Assembly (NCBI RefSeq): GCF_019393635.1
Contig: NC_057861.1
Coordinates: forward strand, 76,391,327-76,455,326
DNA length: 64,000 bases
Direction of reading: 5' to 3'
Source of the DNA: Dromiciops gliroides
Taxonomy: Eukaryota > Chordata > Mammalia > Microbiotheria > Microbiotheriidae
Part shown: positions 10,816 through 21,201 of the stretch, piece by piece
Position numbering within the stretch: the stretch's first letter is position 1
Layout of the letters: each line of letters begins with the position of its first letter
Translations under genes and position numbers: made by a program
Notes under the pieces: generated by a model
The model's input: only the letters and a program-made list of their open reading frames with translations
The model's database searches: none
Told to the model about the DNA's origin: nothing

Positions 10816-11060
10816 ACTAGAGGCAGCTGGATGGACAGTAGAGTCTGAGCCTGGAGTCAGAAAGATGAGTTCAAATTCCACATCTAATACTTACTGTGTG
10901 AATCTGGGCACATCATTTAACCTGTTTGCCTCTTCTCTCAACCATAAAATGGGTATAATGATAGCACCTACCTTCCAGGGTTATTCTGAGGATCAAATGA
11001 GATAATATTTATAAAAAAAAAAGTTCTTAGCACACCCCTGGCCCATTATAAGCACTATAC
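10816..11060 (+). mobile_element. MIR SINE
   Basis: Head aggcagctggatgg, B-box region gagttcaaattcc, core cttactgtgtgaatctggg, tail cagggttattctgaggatca and atttataaaaaaaaaagttc. Confidence 0.65.
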
Positions 11061-11499
11061 ACAGGCTTATTCCCTTCCCTTAAGTGTTGTGGTCTAGTCA
11101 TCAACCCTGCCCCACCCCCATTCCTAGACTTATTGTAAAAGTTATTTTTGGAACCCAAGTTTAGGACTTCATATCTATTGTTTAACATTAAATTCTTAGT
11201 GTTGGACTTGGTCAATCATCCCAAATTTGAATGATCTTTTTAGATCCTGCCCTTTTTTTAATACTTTAGCTATCCCTCATGTCCCAGAAGTCCCAGTGTC
11301 TGGCACATCTAGCCATCCCTGTGATCCCAGTTACTGGAGCCCCCAGAAATCACTTTGTGCTCACTAATATGCATACACATAGGTTATGCCCATAGAATGT
11401 CCACTGTCTCTGTCTCCCCAGTGCCTGACATTCTCTTCCACTAGTACTCTGTCATCCAGAAGCATATTGGCCTTCTCACTGCTCCTTCCTTCAGGACAT

Positions 11500-11835
11500 T
11501 CTGTCTGCTGACTCTGCAACTTTGCAGTGGCTCTGCCCCATGGCTTGAATGCTCGGCCCCCTCGACTCCTGGCTTTCCTGTCCTTCAAGACTCAGCTCAA
11601 ATCGCACCCTCCCTGCTGCTAGTGTCTTCCCTGATACTACCTTTAATTTACACAGTGCATATCTTGTACGGATCACTTGGAGCGTGATGTCCCCATTAGA
11701 ATGTGTCCTCATTAGAATGTGAGCTTCTTGAAGGGAGAGGCTATATTGTAGTCTTCCTTTGTATCCCCCCAGCGCTTAGCCCAGTATATGCACACAGAGC
11801 TTTACTTAATCAATGTCTGATTACTGACTGACATA
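11500..11835 (+). mobile_element. L2 LINE 3' end
   Basis: Shows cttcaagactcagctcaaat, gtcttccctgatactacc, gagcttcttgaagggagagg, tttgtatccccccagcgctt and a final actgactgac. Confidence 0.7.
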
Positions 11836-11989
11836 GCAGGCTACTTAAGGAAGGCTGTCAGACTGAACGTTATAAAACCAACTCCTATTTCTATAGATGG
11901 TCCTTCAGGGCCGATCCAATGGTTTCCCAGGCTGGCACTGTCGGCATTATGTCTCATTTTTCAGATGGCCAATTATAGCATTACCCTGG

Positions 11990-12180
11990 ATCGAGAGTCT
12001 TAAGGGACCTTTGAGGGCACCCAGTCCAACTGCCTCATTTTACAGATGGATCAGAGAGACGAAGGAACTTGTCCGAGGTCACATAGCTAATAAGAGTCCA
12101 AAGGCTGGATCTGCAATCAAACCAGATCCTCTGCCCTGGACGGTTAGCTGGGAACTAGTCTACACCAGAACTCAGCGTAA
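11990..12180 (-). mobile_element. MIR SINE
   Basis: Antisense MIR: gagggcacccagtccaactg, cattttacagatggatcaga, cttgtccgaggtcacatagc. Confidence 0.6.
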
Positions 12181-12239
12181 AGCAATATAGACAGCCCATG
12201 TACGGAGCCCTGAGAGGAGCTCCAGGGACCGGAAACTAG

Positions 12240-12569
12240 AAGTTGCTATGGTGTAGGGGCCGCTGGGAAATGTAGTTTGGGCTGGAGGGGGCGCTGATGT
12301 TGGGAGTTAAAGGACATTATTTCCAATCACAGTCTTGCTGCAATTTATCTGGGTGGCCTCGAACAAGTCCTTCTCCCTCTCTGGGCTTTAGCCTCTTCCT
12401 TTGTAAAAAAGAAGGGTTTGGACTAGATGGTTTCTGATATCTTTCCTTGGTCTATATCAATGACCCTGTCGGTGTCAGAAAGGACTGAAAGCCGGAAGGC
12501 GAGTGGAAGCCGGAAGTGGTAGGGGTCGCCGGGAAGTGTAGTCGGACTAGGTTACAAGGAGCTACAAGC
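12240..12569 (+). promoter_or_regulatory. EXOSC4: EXOSC4 promoter with ZNF143-type and ETS motifs
   Basis: CpG dinucleotides cluster here. Two sites fit the ZNF143/THAP11 pattern ACTACA..TCCC in reverse: ctgggaaatgtagt at about 12262-12275 and ccgggaagtgtagt at about 12529-12542. Two ETS cores (gccggaaggc near 12490 and gccggaagtgg near 12509) lie between. A MIR remnant (about 12310-12475) sits inside the promoter region. No TATA box. Transcription probably starts within about 80 bp upstream of the ATG at 12570. Confidence 0.65.
12310..12475 (+). mobile_element. MIR SINE remnant within the EXOSC4 promoter region
   Basis: Reads tgctgcaatttatctgggtg, ctccctctctgggctttagc and ggtttggactagatggtttc, a MIR core and tail. 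It ends just before the ETS sites. Confidence 0.6.
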
Positions 12570-15500
12570 ATGGCGGGATTAGAGCTGCTGTCGGATCAGG
12601 GTTACCGCGTGGACGGGCGGCGGGCCGGAGAGCTGCGCAAGATCCAAGCACGGATGGGCGTCTTCGCGCAGGCCGATGGTTCGGCCTACATCGAACAAGG
12701 CAATACAAAGGCACTGGCCGTGGTCTACGGACCCCACGAGGTATTAGGCGACCTCGGCGTGCTTATCGAGAAAAAGGAGGGGAGTAACCTTACAGGTCTC
12801 GGACCAATCGCAGGCTTCCTTGAAAATGACCTCTTGTGGCATTGGGCAGGGGGCGTGATCTCACTGAGTGTCGGACCAATCGCAGCCTTCCTTGAAAAGG
12901 CAGGAGATTGCGATGTGGATAGGAGGGAGGTGCGCTTTTTTAGGGAAGAAAACTGGCAGTTGGAGAACTGAGTCCGCGGGTTTTGCAATAATGTGATTTT
13001 TGAATCTCATCTTCAACTCTCGTATTCCTCCCCCCCCCCCCAATTGGGTACAAGGTTCCTTCTGCTGCTCCCTAGTCTGAGTATCTGGGAGCTGGGACTG
13101 TATTAGTCTGTACCTCCCAGCACCATTCACAGGCTCCGAGACCCCGAGAAAGTCTGCTGGCATATATTAAGCGCTTACTGTGTGCCAGGCACAGTGATGA
13201 CTGCTAGGAATACAAAGAAAGGCAAAAAACAGACCCTTCCCTCAAGGGACTTATATTCTAATGGGTGTGACAGCATGTAAATAACAACAACCGTGATACT
13301 GGTGTAGAGGAGGGAACAGGAAAGAGCTTCTGCTGGAGGTAGTTGGAGGTGGGGGGTGGACACAGCTCTAGGGCAGAGGGGCACGTGCAAAAAGGGCCAT
13401 TACAACTGCGTCCTAATGTGGGGGAGGGGGCGGAATCTCGTGTAAGAAGGCTGGAAAGACGAGAAGAAGCCGGTTGTAAAGGGCTTCAGACCACAGAGAG
13501 CTTTCTATTTGATCGTGGGTTCTTTCAAGATTCACTTAAGGTTCCACATTCTCTCAGGAGAGGTTCCCCCGCCCCCAGGCATCCCCGTTTCCTTTCCCTT
13601 TCTCCCAACCCAGCTCCTTCCCTCTGAGATTACCTCCCATTTATACCGTGTCCATCTTGTATGAACATAGTTGTTTGCATGTTGTGTGCACCATTTGACT
13701 GAGTTTCTTGAGGTCTGAGAGGGAACGGGTGTATGCAAAGTGGGTGGCATATAGTAAACATTTAATTAATGGTTGTTAAACTGACTGATGGTGGAGGGTC
13801 ACTGAAGCACATTGAGCAGGGAGGGAGTTACATCTTTCTTTTTGGTAAAGAAAGTTTTTCTAACAGTCCTCACACAACTTAGCTAATGATATGGGGGGAA
13901 GTGGGGTACGGGTTTGGGGTAGGAGTTGGGGTTCTTAGGAATTCCTCTTTAAAGAATTACACCCTCTTGCACACAAAAGTAATTAGAATAAGGTGGTAGT
14001 TTATTTAGGAGCAAGGGAAGGGAAGGGAGGGGGGAGGGAAACCATGAAAGAAATCCTTGGACTTCCCATGGGGAGATAGGCACAAAGCACATGGCTCAGA
14101 GGTACCAAATCTCCTCGAACAGGAGACTGGAAGGTACTTTTATAGAGGACTGATGGGGGTGGGCCATCCCCCACTGGTGGTAGCTAGAGGAATTGGGTGA
14201 GGGGTGGCTACAGATCCCTCTTCAGAACGCCAAGGCCAAGGCCAAGGCCGAAGCCACACCCAAATTTATCTCCCCAGGGTAAGGGAGACCAGAATGAAGG
14301 GTAGGAATCCGAAGTTAGCTCATGGCTCAGTCCGATTTGGTTCAGCTTATCTCTCTAGGCGTTATCTGCCCTCTGGTTTAGTTTCTCAAGGAGAACGTTC
14401 CTTGATGTGCCCCAGAGAACTTCTGGGGTGCTCTGCACCCCATGACACTCCCTTGGAAACCATGAGAACAAGCACAATAGAAATAGAGAGCTATATAATT
14501 ATTATATGTGTGATTGGGCTGAACCTGTGATTTCCTTGCTATAAGGGACTCTTACTATCTTTAAAAAAATTTTTTTTTTTTTGCAGGGCAATGAGGGTTA
14601 AGTGACTTAGGGTCACACAGCTAGTAAGTGTCAAGTGTCTGATGCTGGATTTGAACTCAGGTCCTCCTGAATCCAGGGCTGGTGCTTTATCCACTGAGCC
14701 ACCTAGCTGCCCAGCCCCCCCCCCCTCCCCTTACTATCAATACAGATACAACACCTGCCCAGCTCCTTATAGTACTTAACTGACATTTTCCTTAAGGGCA
14801 AATCTGACTGCTGGATAAGTTTCAGGAAGTTAGGTAATGCCTTGGTTAGAGTTCTGGGCCCAGACTCAGGAAGACTTGAATTCAAATTCAGCTTCAAACA
14901 CTAAATTACCCTCAATTTCTTTATCTATAAATTGGGGATAATAATAGTACTCTATCTACCTCCCAGGGTTGTTGTGAGGATCAAATGAAATAATATTTGT
15001 AAAAAGTATTTAGTGGGGCAGCTAGGTGGTGCAGTGGATAGAGCACGGGCCCTGGAGTCAGGAGTACCTGAGTTCAAATGTGGCCTCAGACACTTAACAC
15101 TTACTAGCTGTGTGACCCTGGGCAAGTCACTTAACCCCAATTGCCTCACTAAAAAAAAAAAAATTTAGCGCAGTCTCTGGTACATAGTAGGCACTATTTG
15201 TTGCTGTTGTTCAGTAGTATCTGAACCTTCGTGACTCCATTTTGAGTTTTCTTGGCAGAGATACTGGAGTGGTTTGCCATTTCCTTCTCCAGCTCATTTT
15301 ACAGATGAGGAAACTGAGGTAAACAGGGTGAAGTGACTTGCCCAGGGTCACACAGCTAGGACTTGTCTGAGACTGAATCTGGTCTTCCTGATTCCAGGCC
15401 TGGCACTCTAATTCATTTTGTTACCTAGCTGCCCACAGTCATCCATCTCCCTTCTCTCTGCCTTTGATCTGGCCAACCCCCATGCCTTCAATGACTCCTT

Positions 15501-18500
15501 CCTCACCTCTACCCACAAAATAGACTCCCTTCAGGACTCCACTCAAGCAACATCTTTTCCCTGATCCCCCTAACTGCTAGTGACTGTTCTTCCAACCTTG
15601 TATTTATTCTGCATATATTTATATTCACTTTTTACTTCCCCATAGAACATAAGGGTTTCCAGAGGAGGCACTGTTCCCTTTTTTGTTTTTGTATATAAGT
15701 GCTAGCACTTAAAGCCAACTGGGGCATGTTGTAAGTGCCAGATAAATGACTGCTAATTGATTACAGAATTGCCTGGGTCATAGCAACTTTAAGAGTCTTG
15801 TCCAGGGTCAGTCAGTCAGTCAATGAACATTAAACACTAGTGACCAAAAACTGTGCTTGGTCCTTCAAAGTATTCTTAAATTTCTGTTTTATCTCATGTA
15901 AGCACCTAATAGGTGTCAGGCATACAAAGAAAGGTAAACAACTATGTACAAACAGTGTAGTAGTGGTCTGGTGGACCCAAGTCCAGTTAGGGATGATCTG
16001 GCCCTGAGGAGGACACTCTGACCATGGAGAAGTATGGTTGATCAGCTTGCTGGGGTCAGTTAGAGATTACCCTTTCCTTGGAAAAGCAAAGTAGGTAATG
16101 AACTAGAAAGTGATTAGTCAAACAGATAACAAAGTAGACATGTCAAGGAAGTCCAGAAAACTGGGCACCTTGAAATTTATAGCATGAGCTTAACTGGGAG
16201 CCAGTCATGTTTGCTATGTGATTAGGACCTGGTAGTGACAGTAATCTCAAGTTAGAAATTTGGAATTTTTATTTTTCATGTATCCCACTCCCATCATCAT
16301 TCCTCAAACAGCTGTAACTTTTCAGTCCTAAGTCTCTTCAGGGAGTTGAAGTTTAGACTTCTCCCAGCCATACCTCTGTATGCTGAATAAAAAAACCTTT
16401 TACTTAAATTTTGATTGCATCGTGTGGGTGAATAATTCTTTGAAAGAGGAATATTTTCAGATCCAGTTTTGAGGGGGCAAATAGCATGTAAATTGGATTT
16501 AGTTCATAAAGGGAAGGCACTAGCATTAAAAGAGATTGGAAAAAGTTTCTTGTAGAAGGTAGGGTATTAGCTGAATCTTCAGAGAAGCCAGTATATGTGA
16601 GAAGTGGAATTTCACCCCAGGTCTTCCTCACTTTGAGGAACCGAATGGAAATTTCCCAGGACTGTCCTCTGCAAACAACAGGTGCAATGAAATAGCAACT
16701 GTTGGTTGAACTTCCCTCTCACCAGTTGCTCTTATTTCCAGTCTACCCAAACCATACGTCTGCCTCCTCTCACTCCCGAGTCTACGTGCTCATCTGCTTA
16801 CATATTATTCTCCCCTGTCTGGACCCCCAAAACTTAGGCAGAAGTCCCTTCCTTAAGGCTACTGGAACCTGAAAATGAACTGAACTCTCACGAATATCTG
16901 AGAATAATCTAGCCCCAAAATTCTCTCATCCAAGAGAGGGAGAGAGAGAGAATCTGTATGATAGATAATAGATAGAATAATTATCCCCCCCTCCCAGACG
17001 TCAGACCCTTCTGACCTCAGAAAGCAAGCTCTGCTCACAGATGCTGTGATAAACCTCCCTGGAGGGAATCATTCTATGGGACTCATGGCCCTAGATGGGC
17101 CCCTGTTTTGTCAGTTCCTCCTAGCCCCTTTATGTAAACTGGAGCTGAAGGGTCCACAGGAGAAAGAGCATGGAAGGCTCTTCCATGGAAGAGCCCATTG
17201 TACAAGAGTGTAAAGAGGAATCCAGGGTGACTCCTCATTCCCTTGGGAAACAACTATAGGGTGAGGATGGTGGAATTAATTCCTTGAAGGGCAGGAGTAG
17301 TAAGGTTAATAAAGGAGAATTCCCTGGGGGGTTCATAAACCCAGGATCTATGAGGTGACAGGTCATTATGTACTGAAGTGAATGTGGGTATTAATGAAAG
17401 AAGGTCCATGGGTGGAGAAGTCTTGAATATTGAAATAAAGACTTCAGGATAATCCCCAGCACGTCAGGAGTTAGAGTATTACAGGAATATAGAATGTTGG
17501 GCCTAGAAAGGACTTGGAGGTCATCTCCCCTCCCCATCTCACTTAAAGGATGAGTCCTTCCAAGGGAGCCTAAGGACCTTGCTGAAAGTCACATAAGTGG
17601 GGCAGCTAGGTGGCACAATGGATAGAGCACCGGCCCTGGAGTCAGGAGGACCTGAGTCCAAATCCAGCCTCAGACACTTGACAATTACTATCTGTGTGAC
17701 CTTGGGCAAGTCACTTAACCCCAATTGCCTCACCAAAAAAAAAAAAAGTCACGTAAGTTAGGAGGTTTCAGTTAAAATCCGGGTCTCCTTACTCCTTGGA
17801 CCTTTCTCCTGTAATATGTTGGCATTGTCATTCATCCGACTAGGAAGCTGCTCTCCAGGGCTCAGTAAAAGGGAAGTTTGGGGGGGTGATCCTAATAACG
17901 CATTCCTATATCTCCCCTCTCCAACTTTTCTAGATGCGGGGGTCTCGGTCAAGAGCTTTGCCAGACCGAGCCCTGGTGAACTGTCAATATAGCATGGCCA
18001 CGTTCAGCACTGGGGAACGGAAGCGACGGCCACATGGTGACCGCAAGGCCTGTGAAATGGGACTCCAGCTGAGGCAGACCTTTGAGGCCGCCATCCTGAC
18101 CCAACTATACCCTCGTTCCCAGATTGACATCTATGTCCAGGTAAAGGTGCAGATTTTTATTGGGAGAATAGTAGACCTTTGGATTAGATGAGTCAAGGGC
18201 AGGGTAGCATAAATAGGGGACGTATTTAGGAAGGTCTCAGTCTCCTTGAGAGAACCCTGAGTCAGGAGGATTGGTTTCTGGTACCACTTCTGACCCTCCA
18301 AGTGGTCAAGTGGACAAGTCCCATCTCCTTTTTTAAGCCTCAGTTTACTTATCTGTCAAATGGGGGTAATAATGCCCTCCTGTCTCCTTCATAGGGCTCC
18401 TGTAAAGGTAAAACAAAATAAATCTTTTGAAAGTAGTTAGCACAACAGAGCATCAGAACCAGGAAACACCTTAACCCCTTCATATGACAGAAGAGGAAAG

Positions 18501-20465
18501 GGAGCCCGGAGATGGGAACAACTTACCCAAGGCCCCACAGGCAGTTAGTGGCCTAGCTAGACTTGACCCCAGGTCTCCTAAACCCTTCCTAGACGTGCCT
18601 CCTTGAAGCGCCATGGGCTTTTTCTCCTCCATGGCCAGGAGGCTCTAGCCAGGGGAAAGGAAACCCCAGTTTAGATATGCCTCTCCTCCTCCCCCAGCCC
18701 CACAGCAGTCTGCCTATCATCACTGGGCTCAGACACTCCTCTCAGGAGTAGAGACAGCTTCAGAGGAGGAGATGGGACTTGTCCTCCCTGCATGGATCAT
18801 GGGAGTACTATTCTCACAAATGACCATTGTATGAGATGGGATGTGACTAGGGTTGTGAGTGTGGAAAGTATGCTCTGGGGTCTCAGATAGTGGCCCTTAC
18901 ATCCTGTCCAGGATGAGGTGGGGATCAGGGAGGAAGCAACCACGCGGGAACTATAGATAAGATCTCTAAATACACTTGGAGAGGACAGATAGGAGCCTAG
19001 TTGGGGAATGGGGTGGGAGGTGGGGAAGATGGAAAGGAAGGTGTAAGATCAACAAATCATTGAATCAGCAAGCATTTATTAAGGGATTATGTGCTCACCC
19101 AATTGGGTGGAGTAATCTATTTAATCTGGGCAGAAAATGAGCCTAACATTCATCAGAATTGGCTCAAGGAGGGAATAACATACAAACTCAATTGGGTGGA
19201 GTAATCTCTCCAACCCTGCAGGAAAATAGATGGGGAAGGGAATAAAGAGAGAGGGGCAAAAGAAAGGAGGGCAGATTGGGGGAGGGGACAGACAGAAGCA
19301 AATCCCTTTTGAAGAGGGATCTGGTGAAAGAAAATAGATAATAGAGTAAATATCATGGGGAAGGGAATAGGATGGAGGGAAACAGTTAACAATAGTAATC
19401 ATGAAAAAGAGAAAAGCGGGAAAATTGTACAAAAAATATTTATAGCCACTCTTTGTGGTGGCTAAGAATTGGGAACCAAGGGAATGTCCATCAATTGAGG
19501 AATGACGGAAGAAGCTGTGGTATTTGATTGTAGTGGAATGGTATCACGGGAAAGGACAAACAGAATGTTCCCAGAAAAACCTAGAAAGACTCATATGAAC
19601 TGATGCATAGTGAAGGGAGCAGAACTGGGAGGACATTGTGCATTGTTGAGTGAGCAATTGTGAATGATTTAACTACTGTCAGCAATCCAATGATCCAAGA
19701 CAATCCCAAGGGACTAAGCATACTATCCACCGCCATAGAAAGAACTGATAAAAAGCGTACTTGTGAATTGTAAAAAAAAGAGATTATGTGCTGTGTACAT
19801 AGAGAATGAAGGTAAAAATAAGACAGTCCCTGCCTTTGAGGAGCTTTTGTTCTACTGGGGGGAAATATTTCCACACATAAGTATAAACAAAATAAATATA
19901 AGGTGATTTTGGAGGAAGACACTGCTAGCTGGGCGGGAACTAGGTGAGGATTCAGGGAACGTGGGTGGGGGATGAGATGACTCCAGTGGATGTCTTGGAT
20001 CCGATACCCTGAGATTCACTTTTTTCCTCTCTAAAATGAAGGGCTCAGGTCAGATGACCTCTTGGGTCCCTTCCACTTCTAAATCCTTTTGTTGTGTGAC
20101 CTTAGGTGCTACAGGCAGATGGTGGCAATTATGCAGCCTGTGTGAATGCAGCTACCTTAGCCGTGTTGGATGCAGGGATCCCAATGAAAGATTTTGTGTG
20201 TGCCTGTTCAGCCGGCTTCGTGGATGGCACAGCCCTGGCTGACCTGAGCCACGTGGAGGAGGCAGCGGGTGGACCACAGCTGGCTCTGGCCCTGCTACCC
20301 GCCTCTGGCCAGCTTGCTCTGCTAGAGATGGATGCCCGGCTGCATGAGGATCACCTGCAGCAGGTACTAGAAGCAGCTTCCCAGGCTGCCCGGGATGTTC
20401 ATGCCTTACTGGACCGCGTGGTCAGGCAGCATGTCCGAGAGGCTGCCCTGCTTCTTGGAGACTGA
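12570..20465 (+). CDS. EXOSC4: EXOSC4 (RRP41), exosome ring subunit, three coding exons
   Basis: Exons 12570-12740, 17934-18140 and 20106-20465 join in phase 0 at both introns and give 245 residues, the length I recall for human EXOSC4. Exon 1 reads MAGLELLSDQGYRVDGRRAG and ends at YGPHE; exon 2 holds the RNase PH-fold core (GSRSRALPDRALVNCQYS); exon 3 holds GGNYAACVNAATLAVLDAG and ends REAALLLGD. EXOSC4 is one of six RNase PH-like subunits of the nine-subunit exosome ring, pairs with EXOSC9 (Rrp45), and works in nuclear and cytoplasmic 3'-to-5' RNA decay; the human ring is catalytically inactive. Intron 1 is 5.2 kb and repeat-filled. Its donor GAG|GTATTA is weak. Exon 2 opens with ATG where I recall isoleucine in human. 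Acceptors are tttctag and gaccttag. Confidence 0.97.
12799..12898 (+). repeat. 28-bp direct repeat with CCAAT box, period 72
   Basis: Copies at 12799-12826 and 12871-12898 differ at one of 28 positions. Each holds ggaccaatcgc, an NF-Y-type CCAAT context. They lie 60-130 bp into EXOSC4 intron 1, still in the CpG-rich zone. Confidence 0.85.
13150..13380 (-). mobile_element. L2 LINE 3' end
   Basis: Antisense of the L2 end: tattaagcgcttactgtgtg, ccaggcacagtgatgac, ggaatacaaagaaaggc and gacccttccctcaaggg. Confidence 0.65.
13525..13795 (+). mobile_element. L2 LINE 3' end
   Basis: Phrases gagattacctcccatttata, tgagtttcttgaggtctgag and ggcatatagtaaacatttaa mark the L2 3' region. It follows an antisense L2 fragment about 150 bp upstream. 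Confidence 0.6.
13925..14447 (-). repeat. probable solo LTR, antisense in EXOSC4 intron 1
   Basis: Read on the minus strand this starts TGTCATGGGGTGCAG at 14447, has a TATA-like ctataaaag (plus-strand cttttatag near 14137) and a polyadenylation signal aataaa near 14000, then acttttgtgtgcaagagggt close to the end. That order is typical of an LTR. No internal retroviral sequence adjoins it, and I find no clear target duplication, so it is probably old. The left boundary is approximate. Family not assigned. Confidence 0.6.
14560..14729 (-). mobile_element. CORE-SINE
   Basis: Antisense copy flanked by cttactatc (14551-14559 and 14730-14738). A cytosine-rich run adjoins the head. Confidence 0.88.
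14790..15196 (+). mobile_element. MIR SINE interrupted by a younger SINE
   Basis: Head and core (gttctgggcccagactcagg, tctttatctataaattgggg, cagggttgttgtgaggatca) lie before 15013. The MIR tail (cgcagtctctggtacatagt) resumes at 15169 after the SINE at 15014-15162. Confidence 0.7.
15014..15162 (+). mobile_element. CORE-SINE nested in a MIR
   Basis: Full head to poly(A). The short duplication atttag (15008-15013 and 15163-15168) splits the MIR. Confidence 0.88.
15199..15435 (-). mobile_element. MAR1-type CORE-SINE with RTE-like tail
   Basis: Antisense long form: tgttgctgttgttcag tail, gagttttcttggcagagata, tggtttgccatttccttc, cagctcattttacagatgag, then core and a terminal ttacctagctgccc head. 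Confidence 0.85.
15455..15765 (+). mobile_element. L2 LINE 3' end
   Basis: Order of phrases: actcccttcaggactccact, atcttttccctgatccccc, ccccatagaacataaggg and tgccagataaatgactgcta. Confidence 0.6.
15780..17585. other. EXOSC4 intron 1 interior, few recognised elements
   Basis: About 15830-15970 resembles an antisense L2 end (taagcacctaataggtgtca, catacaaagaaaggtaaac). The remainder shows no exon-like frame and no repeat I can name; a gagagagagagag run sits near 16935-16952. An alternative exon cannot be excluded by eye. Confidence 0.4.
17599..17745 (+). mobile_element. CORE-SINE, full length
   Basis: Flanked by aagtcacataagt (17586-17598) and aagtcacgtaagt (17746-17758). It lies 190 bp upstream of EXOSC4 exon 2. 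Confidence 0.93.
18250..18600. mobile_element. two MIR remnants, sense then antisense
   Basis: About 18250-18450 is a sense MIR (gcctcagtttacttatctgt, caaatgggggtaataatg). About 18455-18600 is an antisense MIR (cttacccaaggccccacagg, gacttgaccccaggtctcc). Both are in EXOSC4 intron 2. Confidence 0.55.
19040..19925 (-). mobile_element. L2 LINE 3' end split by an L1-type insertion
   Basis: The antisense L2 opening (cagcaagcatttattaaggg) is left of 19095. It continues after 19792 as aagacagtccctgcctttga and ggagcttttgttctactggg. The L1-type element at 19096-19781 lies between. Confidence 0.65.
19096..19781 (+). mobile_element. L1-derived element joining ORF1-side spacer to L1 3' end
   Basis: The first 320 bp (tcagaattggctcaaggagg, gggaataacatacaaactca) match the spacer seen antisense at 43640-43740. 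It then passes directly into the L1 3' end (tgtggtggctaagaattggg, catatgaactgatgcatagt). Nothing resembling the body of ORF2 lies between. Flanked by the 11-bp duplication gattatgtgct (19085-19095 and 19782-19792), so the whole is one insertion in EXOSC4 intron 2. Confidence 0.75.
20010..20095 (+). mobile_element. MIR tail abutting the EXOSC4 exon 3 acceptor
   Basis: The phrase aaatgaagggctcaggtcag, then atgacctcttgggtccct and tccacttctaaatcc, reads as a MIR tail and ends about 10 bp before the 3' splice site at 20105. Confidence 0.5.
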
Positions 20466-20477
20466 CCCCAACCCTGC

Positions 20478-20483
20478 AATAAA
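20478..20483 (+). terminator. EXOSC4: EXOSC4 polyadenylation signal
   Basis: AATAAA lies only 12 bp after the stop codon, so the 3' untranslated region is probably about 35 nt. Confidence 0.85.
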
Positions 20484-20499
20484 GTCTTTCAGCCCTTCC

Positions 20500-21028
20500 C
20501 TACAAGGCTGCTGCCTGCATTGCCTTCATTCTGCATTTCTGTCATCACCAGACCTTTTCTCCACAGGGGCAGCAATCCTTCTTCTGTTCAGGGATGGTTG
20601 TTTGAGACTTAGCAGGATCGATGGGCTCCACACAGGGTAAGCCTGCCAGAGGTGGCAGTGCTTAATAGAGCAGTGTTTGAGATGTGTGCATGGCCTTCCC
20701 ATTTAATAAGTGTAAGAAGGTTTATAGTGGTCAGTGATGCTTAAGAGGGGTCACTCAGCCTAGCACTTTACTTGTTGCTGTATTTAATTTGATCATACTC
20801 AATGCTAAAGCAATCCAGGATCATGATTGAATACTTTCTTACTAATTAATAAAATGGACATCTCATTAATTAGCTTTTGCTTCTACCCAGTTCATTGAAT
20901 GTTAATTACTGAATGAACTGGAGAAATCTCCTTTCTCACTAGCAATTATTCACTTTTCTATATAGTGAATAAATATTTAAATTACTGAATTCACACAAGT
21001 CTTTAACTAACTAAAACAACAACTAGTA
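20500..21028. other. intergenic, no recognised feature
   Basis: AT-rich sequence between EXOSC4 and the next SINE. I see no frame, repeat or regulatory cluster that can be supported. Confidence 0.4.
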
Positions 21029-21045
21029 AAGACATATACAATTCT

Positions 21046-21201
21046 GGGGGCAGTTAGGTGGTGCAGTGGATAGAGCACCAGCCCTGGAATCAGGAGGACC
21101 TAAGTTCAAATCCAGCCTCAGACATTTGACACTTACTAGCTGTGTGACCCTGGGCAAGTCACTTAACCCCCCATTGCCCCACAAAAAAAAAACACAAAAA
21201 C
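21046..21201 (+). mobile_element. CORE-SINE, full length
   Basis: Perfect 17-bp duplication aagacatatacaattct (21029-21045 and 21202-21218). Confidence 0.95.

Noticed and set aside
12516-12569. Upstream in-frame GTG-type starts before EXOSC4 and CYC1 ATGs
   Set aside because: Homology places both starts at the ATG, and the upstream sequence is promoter or 5' UTR.
14952-15149. Many short frames with the peptide QLGLSDLPRVTQLVSVKCL or its antisense
   Set aside because: They recur at every CORE-SINE copy, so they are SINE translations rather than a gene family.
17934-17936. ATG at the first codon of EXOSC4 exon 2 as an alternative start
   Set aside because: It lies directly behind a good acceptor, and exon 1 supplies the conserved N-terminus in phase; no promoter features precede it.
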